NCBI RefSeq assembly: GCF_900141785.1
Contig: NZ_FQYP01000010.1
Coordinates: 1-64,000 of the forward strand
Reading direction: 5' to 3'
DNA: 64,000 nucleotides
Source of the DNA: Aquimarina spongiae
Lineage (GTDB): Bacteria; Bacteroidota; Bacteroidia; Flavobacteriales; Flavobacteriaceae
The notes below the pieces were generated by a model, which did no database searches, was not told the DNA's origin, and saw only the letters and a program-made list of their open reading frames with translations. Below, piece by piece: positions 37,410-46,284 of this stretch (positions are counted from its first letter, which is position 1; every line of letters starts with the position of its first letter). Made by a program: the position numbers and the translations under genes.

Positions 37410-38000
37410 TTATCTTCCTTTTTTTGCTAGAGGAAAACGCATGCGGTAATCAGCATTTACTTTTCCTTTAGATATATTTGATAATTTTCCTTTAATCAAA
37501 CGCTTTTTTAGGCTGGATAGTTTATCCGTAAACAAAATCCCTTCGATATGATCATATTCGTGTTGAATCACTCTTGCTGCCAATCCTCCATAAGTCTCGG
37601 TATGCTCTTTAAAATTCTCATCAAAATATTTGATCACAATTGTCTCGTTGCGAAATACATCTTCGCGTATATCAGGAATACTTAAACAACCTTCTGTAAA
37701 TGCCCATTCATCATCTTTTTCTTCCAAAATGGTCGCGTTAATAAACACCTTTTTGAAATTTTTTAACTGTTTTGCTTCTTCTTCAGACAATTCTTCATCT
37801 TCCGAAAATGGCTCGGCATCGACAATAAATATTCTGATCGGCAGTCCAATCTGAGGAGCTGCCAACCCCACTCCATGTGCATTATACATGGTCTCAAACA
37901 TATTTTCAATAAGCTTATCAAGCTCCGGATAATCTTTATCAATCTCTTTTGCCTTTTTCTTCAATACTGGATCTCCGTACGCTACAATTGGGTAAATCAT
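37410..38000 (-). CDS. def: Peptide deformylase
   Basis: Removes the formyl group from nascent proteins. From ATG 38000 (MIYPIVAYGDPVLKKK) the protein has 196 residues, the usual size; the earlier in-frame start lies in ruvX and adds residues foreign to the family. The three metal-binding motifs are present: GVGLAAPQIG near 45, EGCLSIP near 110 and QHEYDHIEG near 155. The gene follows ruvX by 22 bases, so the two are co-transcribed. Confidence 0.96.
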   Translation of the reverse strand: MIYPIVAYGDPVLKKKAKEIDKDYPELDKLIENMFETMYNAHGVGLAAPQIGLPIRIFIVDAEPFSEDEELSEEEAKQLKNFKKVFINATILEEKDDEWAFTEGCLSIPDIREDVFRNETIVIKYFDENFKEHTETYGGLAARVIQHEYDHIEGILFTDKLSSLKKRLIKGKLSNISKGKVNADYRMRFPLAKKGR

Positions 38001-38022
38001 ATGATTCTTGTTAATGTTATAA

Positions 38023-38433
38023 TTATCGATTATACAAATAATCCTGTAGTATAATCGTTGCACTGATTTGATCTACCAGAGCCTTGTTTCTTCGTTTCTT
38101 TTTGGATATTCCACTTTCGATCATAGTGTTAAAAGCAATTTTTGAAGTAAAACGTTCATCAATTCTTTTAACCGGGATATCCGAAAATTTCTGATTAAGC
38201 TTCTTCAAGAAAGGAGTAATTAACTTTTCACTCTCAGATGGTTCTCCATGTAGTCTTTTAGGTTCTCCTACCACAAAAAGCTCTACTTCTTCATCTCCCA
38301 TATACTCTTCTAACCAAGACAGCAAATCTTTTGTATCTACTGTGGTAAGTCCAGAAGCGATGATCTGAGATTCGTCGGTTACCGCAATCCCACATCGTTT
38401 TGCTCCATAATCAATTGCTAATATCCTTGCCAT
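38023..38433 (-). CDS. ruvX: Holliday junction resolvase-like nuclease RuvX/YqgF
   Basis: A 136-residue RNase H-fold protein used in 16S rRNA 5' maturation and proposed as an alternative Holliday junction resolvase. It shows AIDYGAKRCGIAVTDE, VVGEPKRLHGEPS and RIDERFTSKIAF with the acidic residues of the family. It leads the ruvX-def pair and has a -7 box at 38444-38451, only ten bases from the ATG. Confidence 0.95.
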   Translation of the reverse strand: MARILAIDYGAKRCGIAVTDESQIIASGLTTVDTKDLLSWLEEYMGDEEVELFVVGEPKRLHGEPSESEKLITPFLKKLNQKFSDIPVKRIDERFTSKIAFNTMIESGISKKKRRNKALVDQISATIILQDYLYNR

Positions 38434-38443
38434 TTTTTTTTTG

Positions 38444-38451
38444 CAAAAGTA
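38444..38451 (-). promoter_or_regulatory. -7 box of ruvX-def
   Basis: TACTTTTG on the minus strand, an exact TAnnTTTG match, ten bases from the ruvX ATG, so the leader is very short. Confidence 0.5.
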
Positions 38452-38555
38452 TGATTTTATTATAAAAAGTCCTTATTTATTAATGGTTTCCTAAAATATG
38501 GTTTATCCGTATTTTTTTCGATATAAGCTGTTATATTTACCAAAATTTTTGATCG

Positions 38556-39371
38556 ATGAACCAACTAAAAGAAACTATAGAAAAAGCATGGGATAACAGA
38601 GAGCTTCTAAAAGAAGCTGCCACCCAAGATGCCATAAGGCAAGTTGTTAATTTACTAGATGCAGGAGAGCTAAGAGTAGCCGAGCCTATCGAAGGAGGTT
38701 GGCAAGTAAATGAATGGGTAAAAAAAGGAGTTGTTTTATATTTCCCTATTCAAAAAATGGAAACGCTTGAGGCTGGAATTTTTGAATATCATGACAAAAT
38801 ACCTCTTAAAAAAGGGTATGAATCGAAAGGCATTCGTGTAGTTCCTAATGCTGTTGCTCGCCACGGAGCTTATATCTCACCAGGAACCATCTTGATGCCT
38901 AGTTATGTAAACATTGGAGCTTATGTTGACGAAGGCACTATGGTAGACACCTGGGCAACGGTAGGAAGTTGTGCTCAAATTGGAAAAAATGTTCACCTTA
39001 GTGGAGGTGTTGGTATCGGAGGGGTATTAGAACCTTTACAAGCCGCTCCCGTTATTATTGAAGACAATGCATTTATCGGGTCTCGTTGTATAGTTGTAGA
39101 AGGAGTTCGAGTTGAAAAAGAAGCCGTACTTGGTGCCAATGTAGTACTAACAGCCTCTACCAAAATTATTGACGTTACTGGTGATACTCCTGTAGAGCGC
39201 AAAGGTGTAGTTCCTTCTGGATCAGTAGTAATCCCGGGAAGCTACACTAAAAAATTTGCAGCTGGAGAATATAATGTACCTTGCGCATTAATTATTGGAA
39301 AACGTAAAGAAAGTACCGATAAGAAAACTTCTCTAAATGATGCACTTCGCGAATATGATGTTGCGGTATAA
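38556..39371 (+). CDS. dapD: Tetrahydrodipicolinate N-succinyltransferase
   Basis: Adds succinyl to tetrahydrodipicolinate on the path to diaminopimelate and lysine, precursors of peptidoglycan. The 271 residues form a left-handed beta helix made of hexapeptide repeats (ISPGTILMPSYVNIGAYVDEGTM, VGSCAQIGKNVHLSGG, IIEDNAFIGSRCIVVEGV). The start MNQLKETIEKAWDNRELL is typical. A TATATTTA box (38532-38539) lies just upstream. A terminator-like hairpin follows. Confidence 0.95.
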   Translation: MNQLKETIEKAWDNRELLKEAATQDAIRQVVNLLDAGELRVAEPIEGGWQVNEWVKKGVVLYFPIQKMETLEAGIFEYHDKIPLKKGYESKGIRVVPNAVARHGAYISPGTILMPSYVNIGAYVDEGTMVDTWATVGSCAQIGKNVHLSGGVGIGGVLEPLQAAPVIIEDNAFIGSRCIVVEGVRVEKEAVLGANVVLTASTKIIDVTGDTPVERKGVVPSGSVVIPGSYTKKFAAGEYNVPCALIIGKRKESTDKKTSLNDALREYDVAV

Positions 39372-39391
39372 GAAGTTAGCTCTATAAAAAA

Positions 39392-39428
39392 TTGAGCTTG
39401 TCTCTGGTTAGACAGGCTCAACTATTTT
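39392..39428 (+). terminator. Terminator-like hairpin after dapD
   Basis: TTGAGC/GCTCAA and TGTCT/AGACA arms pair with one G-T step around CTGGTT, followed by CTATTTTG. The glycosyltransferase gene starts right after it. Confidence 0.65.
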
Positions 39429-39440
39429 GATCAATCATAT

Positions 39441-40520
39441 ATGAAAATTCTTGTTGTTCAACAGAAAATGATAGGTGATGTTCTCACAAGCACTGTAATT
39501 TGTGAGAGCCTTAAAAAAGAGTATCCTGATAGTATTGTTGACTACTTGGTCTATTCTAATGCCAAACCAGTTATCAAGAATAACCCTTTTTTTGATAACA
39601 TTATTGAATTCAAACAAGAATACAGAGATAGCAAAAAAGCACTCTATCGCTTTTTGAAACAGATTCGAAAAGAAAAATATGACATGGTCATCGATGCATT
39701 CGGCAAATTAGAAAGTAATCTGATTGCTTTATTTTCTGGGGCACCAGAGAGAATCTCCTTTTACAAGTGGTACACACAACTTTTGTACACACAAGTTATA
39801 CATAGAAAATCCGAACCGCTTACCAATGCTAGCACTGCAATCGAAAACAGATTACGATTGATTATTCCAGAACATCGGATAGCTTCTGAAATACTGAAAC
39901 CTAAAATCTTTCTTGACAAGGAAGAAATAGCAACTGCCAAAGAATTTTTGGCTTCTAATGGTATCAATTGTAATGACCCCTTGATCATGATCAGTGTTTT
40001 GGGTAGTGAAGAAAGAAAAACACTACCGCCAAAATACATGGCCAAAATAATAGATGAAGTTGCGGGGATCACAGAAGCAAATATTCTTTTTAACTATATC
40101 CCTAGTCAGGAAAAAGAGGCTAAAGCTATATATGATCTCACATTACCGAGAACACAACAACGTATTCATTTTAATGTATATGCGAAAAGTTTACGAGGTT
40201 TTATTGCTATATTATTTCATTGTAATGCTCTGATTGGAAATGAAGGAGGCGCTGTAAACATGGCTAAAGCACTTGATGTCCCAACCTTCACTATTTTTTC
40301 GCCTTGGATCGTAAAGAAAGACTGGAATATGTTTGAGGATGGTGTTGAACATGACTCGATACACCTTGTAGATGTCAGACCTGATTTGTTCACCCAACCA
40401 CCAAACAAAGCTCTTAAAGACAGAGCTATAGAATTGTATCAACATTTTTCTTCTGAATCTATCATACCGAAGCTGAAAAATTATTTAGTCCAACTTTTCA
40501 ACAATGACGAATTCAGTTAG
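39441..40520 (+). CDS. Glycosyltransferase family 9 (heptosyltransferase-like)
   Basis: A 359-residue GT-B enzyme of the LPS core-building family. The N-terminus MKILVVQQKMIGDVLTSTV has the GDVL signature of ADP-heptose:LPS transferases, and NEGGAVNMAKALDVPTFTIF near 270 is the nucleotide-sugar end. Donor and acceptor cannot be told from sequence. It opens a run of envelope-sugar genes (to 44164). Confidence 0.92.
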   Translation: MKILVVQQKMIGDVLTSTVICESLKKEYPDSIVDYLVYSNAKPVIKNNPFFDNIIEFKQEYRDSKKALYRFLKQIRKEKYDMVIDAFGKLESNLIALFSGAPERISFYKWYTQLLYTQVIHRKSEPLTNASTAIENRLRLIIPEHRIASEILKPKIFLDKEEIATAKEFLASNGINCNDPLIMISVLGSEERKTLPPKYMAKIIDEVAGITEANILFNYIPSQEKEAKAIYDLTLPRTQQRIHFNVYAKSLRGFIAILFHCNALIGNEGGAVNMAKALDVPTFTIFSPWIVKKDWNMFEDGVEHDSIHLVDVRPDLFTQPPNKALKDRAIELYQHFSSESIIPKLKNYLVQLFNNDEFS

Positions 40521-40622
40521 CAAAAAACAGAAATCAAATTTTGATCTTTCCAGTAATAGCTGGGAACAACAGTATAATTTAGTTATTTTTAAAGACCAAA
40601 TTTAACACACAGAACATCAACT

Positions 40623-41390
40623 ATGATAAAACTCTCTGGAGTCATCATCACCTTTAATGAGGAAAGAAAAATCGAGGCTTGTCTAGCATCACTTAAAAAT
40701 GTTGTAGACGAAATTATCGTGGTAGATTCTTTCTCTACAGATCGCACCGAAGAGATTTGTCTTAGTTATGGTGCGACCTTTATAAAACAAGAATTCTTAG
40801 GATATAAAGACCAAAAGAACTTTGCTGTTGCACAAGCTACTTATGATCATATCATTTCTTTGGATGGTGACGAAGCACTTTCGCCCGAACTTCAAGAATC
40901 AATCTTAGCTCTGAAATCGAATTGGACCAAGGATGGTTATTACATGAATCGATTCAATAACTATTGTGGACAATGGATCAACCATTCTGATTGGTATCCA
41001 GATAAAAAACTAAGAGCATTTATAAGAGGTAAGGGAGAATGGACAGGAAATAGAATTCATGAAAAGTTTAAACTATACAACAATAAAGCTAGCGGAAAAT
41101 TAAAAGGTGATATTTTGCACTGGAACTATCCTACTTACAGTGCTCATAACTTACAAATTGAAAAGTTTTCTTCTATTTCTGCACGATCCTACTATGAGTT
41201 AGGAAAAAAAGCGACCTTATGGAACATTCTCTTTAATCCTACTTGGGCATTTTTTAAAGCGTATTTCTTAAGGTTAGGATTCCTAGATGGCGTAAACGGA
41301 TTTATTATCTGTGCTCAAACGGCTAATCTTACATTTTTAAAATATATTAAACTGCGAGAAATTATCAAATCGGAGAATCAGAAACCATAG
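40623..41390 (+). CDS. Glycosyltransferase family 2, WaaE/KdtX-like
   Basis: A 255-residue GT-A enzyme. SGVIITFNEERKIEACLASL begins the donor site; EIIVVDSFSTDRTEEIC and ISLDGDEALSPEL (the DxD-type metal site is DGD) follow. The layout matches WaaE/KdtX, which adds a beta-linked sugar to the LPS inner core, so an LPS-core role is likely. It overlaps the minus-strand kinase gene by 26 bases at the 3' ends (tail to tail). Confidence 0.9.
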   Translation: MIKLSGVIITFNEERKIEACLASLKNVVDEIIVVDSFSTDRTEEICLSYGATFIKQEFLGYKDQKNFAVAQATYDHIISLDGDEALSPELQESILALKSNWTKDGYYMNRFNNYCGQWINHSDWYPDKKLRAFIRGKGEWTGNRIHEKFKLYNNKASGKLKGDILHWNYPTYSAHNLQIEKFSSISARSYYELGKKATLWNILFNPTWAFFKAYFLRLGFLDGVNGFIICAQTANLTFLKYIKLREIIKSENQKP

Positions 41391-42162
41391 TTTTGTACTT
41401 TTTCTTCCAAAAGAAAATTCTTTTTTTCATTCTTATTTTACGATAATATCGATGTTGAAATTCACGTGTGGACTCCCACATCAAATCGAATATCTCTTTT
41501 TCATCTTCTCCTGTACATTTTGCATATTCATTACTCATAATCTCTACCATAAACTTATGAATAGTCAATTTAGCAAAGTTCTTTACCCTAGTTTCAAAAT
41601 CCATCTTACCAAACTCCATACGATTTAGGTCCACTAAAAAGAAATCATATCCGTTCTCATTACTTTTTATTAGGGTATTTCCCGGAGAATGATCCAAAAA
41701 GTTGACTCCATTTACATGGAGTTGATAGGTAAATCTAGTAAAAGCTCTTAATATCTCTTCATGATTTTCTATATCAAAATCTGTAGTCAACTCTCTGTAG
41801 GTAAGTTCACAATCCACCAACTCACTAATGTAGTAGCTTCTTTTAAACAACAAGGGAGTCGTCTGTATTTCATAAGCTACCGGAAAAGGAGTATTAATCC
41901 CTAAGTCCAGCAATTTAGTAGCATATTCATAAGATCGTTCAGCCTTAGATTTTCTCAAAAACCTATAAGCAATCTGATTAAAAATATTGGGAATTTTAAA
42001 CGATTTTATTGTATGCTTTTTATCTTCAATTTCGACAATTTTAATTACGTTACGTTCTGCCGCTCCAAGAACTTCCGTGTAATTTTCAAAATTAAGAATA
42101 ACACCTTTTACTGCAGACTCTAAAGATCTGTATGAAGGGTGAATGATGAATTTACTTAACAT
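41365..42162 (-). CDS. Kdo/LPS kinase-like protein
   Basis: A 265-residue kinase-fold protein near KdkA/InaA families that phosphorylate LPS inner-core sugars. The catalytic loop is FLDHSPGNTLIK with Asp157 and Asn162 (D-x4-N); the metal-binding Asp178 is in VDLNRMEF, where DLN replaces DFG. A KSFKIP stretch near residue 54 may hold the ATP-binding Lys. It lies among glycosyltransferases, supporting LPS core phosphorylation. It is transcribed against its neighbours from a near-leaderless promoter (42168-42175). Confidence 0.85.
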   Translation of the reverse strand: MLSKFIIHPSYRSLESAVKGVILNFENYTEVLGAAERNVIKIVEIEDKKHTIKSFKIPNIFNQIAYRFLRKSKAERSYEYATKLLDLGINTPFPVAYEIQTTPLLFKRSYYISELVDCELTYRELTTDFDIENHEEILRAFTRFTYQLHVNGVNFLDHSPGNTLIKSNENGYDFFLVDLNRMEFGKMDFETRVKNFAKLTIHKFMVEIMSNEYAKCTGEDEKEIFDLMWESTREFQHRYYRKIRMKKRIFFWKKKYKTMVSDSPI

Positions 42163-42167
42163 ACAGA

Positions 42168-42175
42168 CAAAGGTA
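42168..42175 (-). promoter_or_regulatory. -7 box of the LPS kinase-like gene
   Basis: TACCTTTG on minus, ending five bases from the ATG. TTG at 42199-42197 on minus is 21 bases away, the usual -33 spacing, and lies inside the palindrome at 42187-42216. Confidence 0.6.
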
Positions 42176-42186
42176 GGTATTTAAGT

Positions 42187-42216
42187 TTTTTTAAAACAAG
42201 TGCTTGTTTTAAAAAA
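42187..42216. repeat. 30-bp perfect palindrome between divergent LPS genes
   Basis: TTTTTTAAAACAAG (42187-42200) is the exact reverse complement of CTTGTTTTAAAAAA (42203-42216), separated by TG. It covers the -33 region of the kinase-like gene and lies just upstream of the GT2 promoter, so it may be an operator for both. Confidence 0.8.
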
Positions 42217-42234
42217 TCCTTCAATAGAATTATG

Positions 42235-42242
42235 TTACTTTG
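42235..42242 (+). promoter_or_regulatory. Weak -7 box of the GT2 gene
   Basis: TTACTTTG differs from TAnnTTTG at one base and lies 22 bases before the chosen ATG at 42265. It would overlap the earlier in-frame ATG at 42232. Confidence 0.4.
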
Positions 42243-42264
42243 CAAAACAAATAATTCTTCAACT

Positions 42265-43059
42265 ATGACATATCCTAAATGTTCTTTGGTAACCCCTACT
42301 TATAATTGGCCAGAAGCTTTGGAGTTATTACTTTTAAGTATAAAAAATCAAACCCACCTCCCAGATGAAGTAATTATTGCCGACGATGGTTCCAAAAATG
42401 ACACTACTGCTCTTATCAAAAAAATGCAAAACGACTTTCCAGTTCCATTGCATCATATTTGGCATGAAGATAAAAAAAACAGAAAACCTGCTATCATGAA
42501 TAAGGCAATAGCGAGTGCCAAATATGAATACATCATTGAAATTGATGGAGATATTATTATGCATAAAGATTTTGTGAAGGATCATCTATCCTTGGCTCAA
42601 CAAGGTACTTTTTTGTATGGTAGTCGGGTCAATATTCAAGAAAATTATTTGAATACACTTTTTAAAACAAAACAGACAAAATTTAATTTCTTTTCCAAAG
42701 GAATCAAAAAAAGAGGAAGAACTATTAGAATCCCATTTTTGGCTAATTTATATAAAACCGAAGACAAGAGATCATCAAAATTACGGGGTTGTAACATGTC
42801 TTTTTGGCGTTCTGATTTCTTGAAAGTTAATGGTTTTAATGAGGCTCTTACTGGCTGGGGAATTGATGATAGTGAGATGATTCAACGGTTAATCAATATG
42901 GGAATAAAGGGTAGAAGATTAAAGTTCAAAGGTCTTGTATATCATATTTATCACAAAGAGCAAGACAAAAGTCATATTCATCTTAATCAGGTTATAGAGG
43001 ACGAAACTACAAATAAGAAAATTACCTATATAGAAAAAGGCGTAGATCAGTACCTTTAA
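42265..43059 (+). CDS. Glycosyltransferase family 2
   Basis: A 264-residue GT-A enzyme from ATG 42265 (MTYPKCSLVTPTYNWPEAL). It shows VIIADDGSKNDTTALI, IIEIDGDIIMH with the DxD site DGD, KLRGCNMSFWRSDFL and the GWGIDDSEM motif near residue 215, the acceptor-site ED-type motif. The product sugar is unknown. An earlier in-frame ATG (42232) overlaps the predicted -7 box, so I favour 42265. Its stop is one base from the stop of the opposite GT4 gene. Confidence 0.9.
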   Translation: MTYPKCSLVTPTYNWPEALELLLLSIKNQTHLPDEVIIADDGSKNDTTALIKKMQNDFPVPLHHIWHEDKKNRKPAIMNKAIASAKYEYIIEIDGDIIMHKDFVKDHLSLAQQGTFLYGSRVNIQENYLNTLFKTKQTKFNFFSKGIKKRGRTIRIPFLANLYKTEDKRSSKLRGCNMSFWRSDFLKVNGFNEALTGWGIDDSEMIQRLINMGIKGRRLKFKGLVYHIYHKEQDKSHIHLNQVIEDETTNKKITYIEKGVDQYL

Positions 43060-43060
43060 A

Positions 43061-44164
43061 TTAATTTAAGACTTCACGGTATACTTTAAAGGTTTCGGCG
43101 CCTAGTTTCTCGGTAGTATATAGATTTAGAAAATTCTGAAAAGAGCGCTCTGCAAAGGTGCTTTTTAGCTCATGATCTTTAATCAACACCTCAATTTTGT
43201 CAGCTAAAGATGCATAATCTCCTATAGAGGTCACAAAACCATTTTCTCCATCGGTAATTGCCTCGCCTACTACACCTACCCTGGTAGAAACAACGGCTAC
43301 TTTTTTATAAAATGCCTCTAGAACCGTAGTAGGCCCACCTTCTCTTTCTGAAGTCATTAAATATATATCAAACTGAGGTAAAAAAGAGGACGCTTTTTTT
43401 CTAAAACCGACAAATGTAATATACTTTTCGAGCCCCAATGCTAACACCATATCTTTAAGTTCTTGAGTACGTTTTGAAAATTCTCCCATTTGCACAAGAT
43501 GTATATCTTTTTGATGTTTCTTGTTAACTAAAACATCTAAAGTTTTAATCAGTGTTTTAAGATCTTTCGCCTTGGTATGATTTGCAATATTACCGATAAC
43601 TTTAATCTCTTCTGGCAAATTTAGTTCTTCTCTGATATTAGATTCCACCTCTATACTCCCATCCTCAACCTGAACTCCATCATACACCACGCAAAGTTTT
43701 GAATGATTTTTCACATACAACACTTCTCTAAAGTGCTCATAAACCACTTTGGAAACACATAATATCTTATCAATATTCCTATAATTATACTTCTGTTTAC
43801 TCAAAAAACTTACTTTTCGACTTACTCCCTTCTTAGAAAAAACTGTTTTTGTTTTTAACCCCTTCAAAAGGTCTGTCAACACGTAACCTGTAACAGAGTC
43901 ACTTGTATGCAAATGCAAAAGATCAAAACTATGGGCTACTACTGTTTTTTTTAGTGATTCCCTGTACCCCTTTTTATGAGGTTTTATATATGGGATGGCA
44001 ATTACTTGGATATCTAAGTTTTGCACAATTTCAAAAAGAGGTGTGCTCTCATAACAAAATAAAGATTGAACAACATTATATTTTTTCAACTCCTGAATTA
44101 AGTATATAAGTTGTTGTTCATTGCCTCCCCAACTACGGGCTCCAGATATATGTAAAACCTTCAT
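43061..44164 (-). CDS. Glycosyltransferase family 4
   Basis: A 367-residue GT-B enzyme. It starts MKVLHISGARSWGGNEQQLIYL, has IGNIANHTKAKDLKTLI at the start of the C-terminal half, YITFVGFRKKASSFLPQFDIYLMTSEREGGPTTVLEA with the EGGPTTVLE donor-binding motif, and the family's C-terminal helix. It closes the LPS-core-like cluster. Substrate unknown. Confidence 0.92.
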   Translation of the reverse strand: MKVLHISGARSWGGNEQQLIYLIQELKKYNVVQSLFCYESTPLFEIVQNLDIQVIAIPYIKPHKKGYRESLKKTVVAHSFDLLHLHTSDSVTGYVLTDLLKGLKTKTVFSKKGVSRKVSFLSKQKYNYRNIDKILCVSKVVYEHFREVLYVKNHSKLCVVYDGVQVEDGSIEVESNIREELNLPEEIKVIGNIANHTKAKDLKTLIKTLDVLVNKKHQKDIHLVQMGEFSKRTQELKDMVLALGLEKYITFVGFRKKASSFLPQFDIYLMTSEREGGPTTVLEAFYKKVAVVSTRVGVVGEAITDGENGFVTSIGDYASLADKIEVLIKDHELKSTFAERSFQNFLNLYTTEKLGAETFKVYREVLN

Positions 44165-44198
44165 AAATTAAGATACGGATACATTGACAAATATATAG

Positions 44199-44206
44199 TA
44201 ATTTTG
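44199..44206 (+). promoter_or_regulatory. -7 box of the threonylcarbamoyl-AMP synthase gene
   Basis: TAATTTTG matches TAnnTTTG, 28 bases before the ATG. Confidence 0.45.
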
Positions 44207-44234
44207 AGGCATCCAAAAAATAAAAAATTAACCC

Positions 44235-44804
44235 ATGGCGGATCAAAATATAGAAATCAGTAATACAATTTCAGTTTTAAAAAAAGGAGGCATTATTCTC
44301 TACCCAACAGATACTGTTTGGGGTATCGGTTGTGACGCAACAAATGCCGACGCTATCGATAAAATCTTTGCGCTCAAAAAACGAGCAGAAAGCAAATCTA
44401 TGATCTGTTTGGTAAGTGACTTTAAAATGCTACAACAATATGTAGAAGAAGTACCTGAGGTGGCTTATGACATCTTAAAACATGCTGTAAAACCCACCAC
44501 AATTATTTATGACCGACCGCTTCGCGTTGCAGAAAACCTCATCGCCCAAGACAACACATTGGCTATTCGCGTAGCAAGAGATCCTTTTTGTGGAAAGCTG
44601 ATCCGTAAATTCAAAAGACCTATTGTATCTACCTCTGCTAATCTTAGTGGATCTCCTACTCCAAAAAACTTTAAAGAAATTGACAAAGCGATTTTGGAAG
44701 GCGTAGACTATGTCGTAAATTTGCCCTTACAAAAAAAGGGAGTAAAACCTTCTTCGATTATTAAAATCGGAAACGACAGTACTGTAAAAATTATCAGGAA
44801 GTAA
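44235..44804 (+). CDS. L-threonylcarbamoyladenylate synthase (TsaC/YrdC/Sua5 family)
   Basis: Makes threonylcarbamoyl-AMP from threonine, bicarbonate and ATP, the first step to t6A37 in ANN-decoding tRNAs. The 189 residues match the short TsaC form, without the Sua5 domain. Motifs: GGIILYPTDTVWGIGCDA, KKRAESKSMICLV, TTIIYDRP, LAIRVARDPFC and PIVSTSANLSGSPTPKNF. The CCA-adding enzyme gene follows eight bases later, so both are tRNA maturation genes in one transcript. Confidence 0.94.
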   Translation: MADQNIEISNTISVLKKGGIILYPTDTVWGIGCDATNADAIDKIFALKKRAESKSMICLVSDFKMLQQYVEEVPEVAYDILKHAVKPTTIIYDRPLRVAENLIAQDNTLAIRVARDPFCGKLIRKFKRPIVSTSANLSGSPTPKNFKEIDKAILEGVDYVVNLPLQKKGVKPSSIIKIGNDSTVKIIRK

Positions 44805-44812
44805 ATTGATTC

Positions 44813-46237
44813 ATGTCTGAAGATAAAACGTTTAATCAAGCCTTACAAAACCCCATTTTTAAGACCATAGCTCAAGCTGCGGGGAATCTTGAACTCGACT
44901 GTTATGTAATTGGTGGATTTGTAAGAGACTATATCCTCAAAAGAGGTAATCCAAAGGATATTGATATTGTTGCCGTAGGAAGCGGTATACAATTAGCTCA
45001 GGAAGTATCTCGACTTTTACCCAATCAACCCAAAGTACAGGTTTTTAAAACCTATGGTACGGCAATGCTCAAAACAGAGGATCTAGAGGTAGAATTTGTT
45101 GGTGCCCGCAAGGAATCTTATGCAGCCCATAGTCGAAATCCAATAGTGGAAAATGGTACTCTAGAAGATGATCAAAATCGTCGAGACTTTACCATTAATG
45201 CGCTGGCTATTTCACTTTCCAAAGACCAGTACGGGGAGCTTCTTGATCCTTTTAATGGGATTGAAGATCTAAGTTCCAAAATCATTCGTACGCCTTTGGA
45301 TCCTGACATCACTTATTCTGATGACCCTTTACGAATGATGAGGGCAATTCGTTTCGCTTCTCAATTACATTTCAAAATAGAAGAGCAATCGCTAGATGCC
45401 ATTACAAGAAATAAGGAACGAATCAAAATAATTACCAAAGAACGCATCGTTGAAGAAATCAATAAGATTTTATTAAGTGATCGTCCTTCTGTAGGGTTTA
45501 AATTACTTGAAAAGACAGGGCTTTTGCAATACATTTTACCCGAATTGATTGCGTTAAAAGGTATTGATGAAATCGAGGGACAACGACATAAAGATAATTT
45601 CTTTCACACACTGGAAGTAGTAGACAACATCGCCGAAAATACCGATGACCTTTGGTTACGATGGGCAGCTTTGTTACACGATATCGGAAAAGCTCCTACT
45701 AAAAAGTTCAGCAAAAAAGTAGGTTGGACATTTCATGGACACGAATTTGTTGGGTCCAAAATGGTATTTAAGCTTTTTAAAAGATTGAAAATGCCTTTGA
45801 ATGAAAAAATGAAATTCGTTCAAAAGATGGTGTTGATGAGTTCAAGACCTATCGTTATTGCCTCAGATGTCACTGACTCTGCGGTAAGAAGACTAGTTTT
45901 TGATGCAGGAGACCATATTGAAGAGTTAATGACACTTTGCGAAGCAGACATCACTACCAAGAATCCAAAGCGATTTAAAAAATACCACAATAATTTCAAA
46001 ATTGTTCGACAAAAAATGGTGGAAGTCGAAGAACGAGATCATGTTAGAAATTTTCAACCTCCGGTTACAGGAGAAGAGATCATGAAAACTTTTAACATCA
46101 AACCCTCTCGAGAAATTGGTATCATAAAAGAAGCTATCAAAGAAGCTATTCTGGAAGGTGAAATCCCCAATGAACATGAAGCTGCTTATCAGTTTATGCT
46201 TAGAAAAGGTGAAGAACTAGGATTAGAAAGCAACTAG
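44813..46237 (+). CDS. tRNA nucleotidyltransferase/poly(A) polymerase-family enzyme with HD domain
   Basis: A 474-residue class II nucleotidyltransferase that adds or repairs the 3' CCA of tRNA. The head has YVIGGFVRDYILKRGNPKDIDIVAVG (G-G-x-V-R-D and the DID metal site) and RRDFTINALAI; the flexible loop is DDPLRMMRAIRFASQL. A C-terminal HD domain (LLHDIGKAPT) suggests phosphatase/phosphodiesterase activity. Poly(A) polymerase is the other possibility, as the family cannot be separated by eye. It is eight bases after the threonylcarbamoyl-AMP synthase gene. Confidence 0.92.
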   Translation: MSEDKTFNQALQNPIFKTIAQAAGNLELDCYVIGGFVRDYILKRGNPKDIDIVAVGSGIQLAQEVSRLLPNQPKVQVFKTYGTAMLKTEDLEVEFVGARKESYAAHSRNPIVENGTLEDDQNRRDFTINALAISLSKDQYGELLDPFNGIEDLSSKIIRTPLDPDITYSDDPLRMMRAIRFASQLHFKIEEQSLDAITRNKERIKIITKERIVEEINKILLSDRPSVGFKLLEKTGLLQYILPELIALKGIDEIEGQRHKDNFFHTLEVVDNIAENTDDLWLRWAALLHDIGKAPTKKFSKKVGWTFHGHEFVGSKMVFKLFKRLKMPLNEKMKFVQKMVLMSSRPIVIASDVTDSAVRRLVFDAGDHIEELMTLCEADITTKNPKRFKKYHNNFKIVRQKMVEVEERDHVRNFQPPVTGEEIMKTFNIKPSREIGIIKEAIKEAILEGEIPNEHEAAYQFMLRKGEELGLESN

Positions 46238-46284
46238 AATCGGTTGTACATAAAAAAGGAGTCGCAAAAATGCGGTTATAGACT

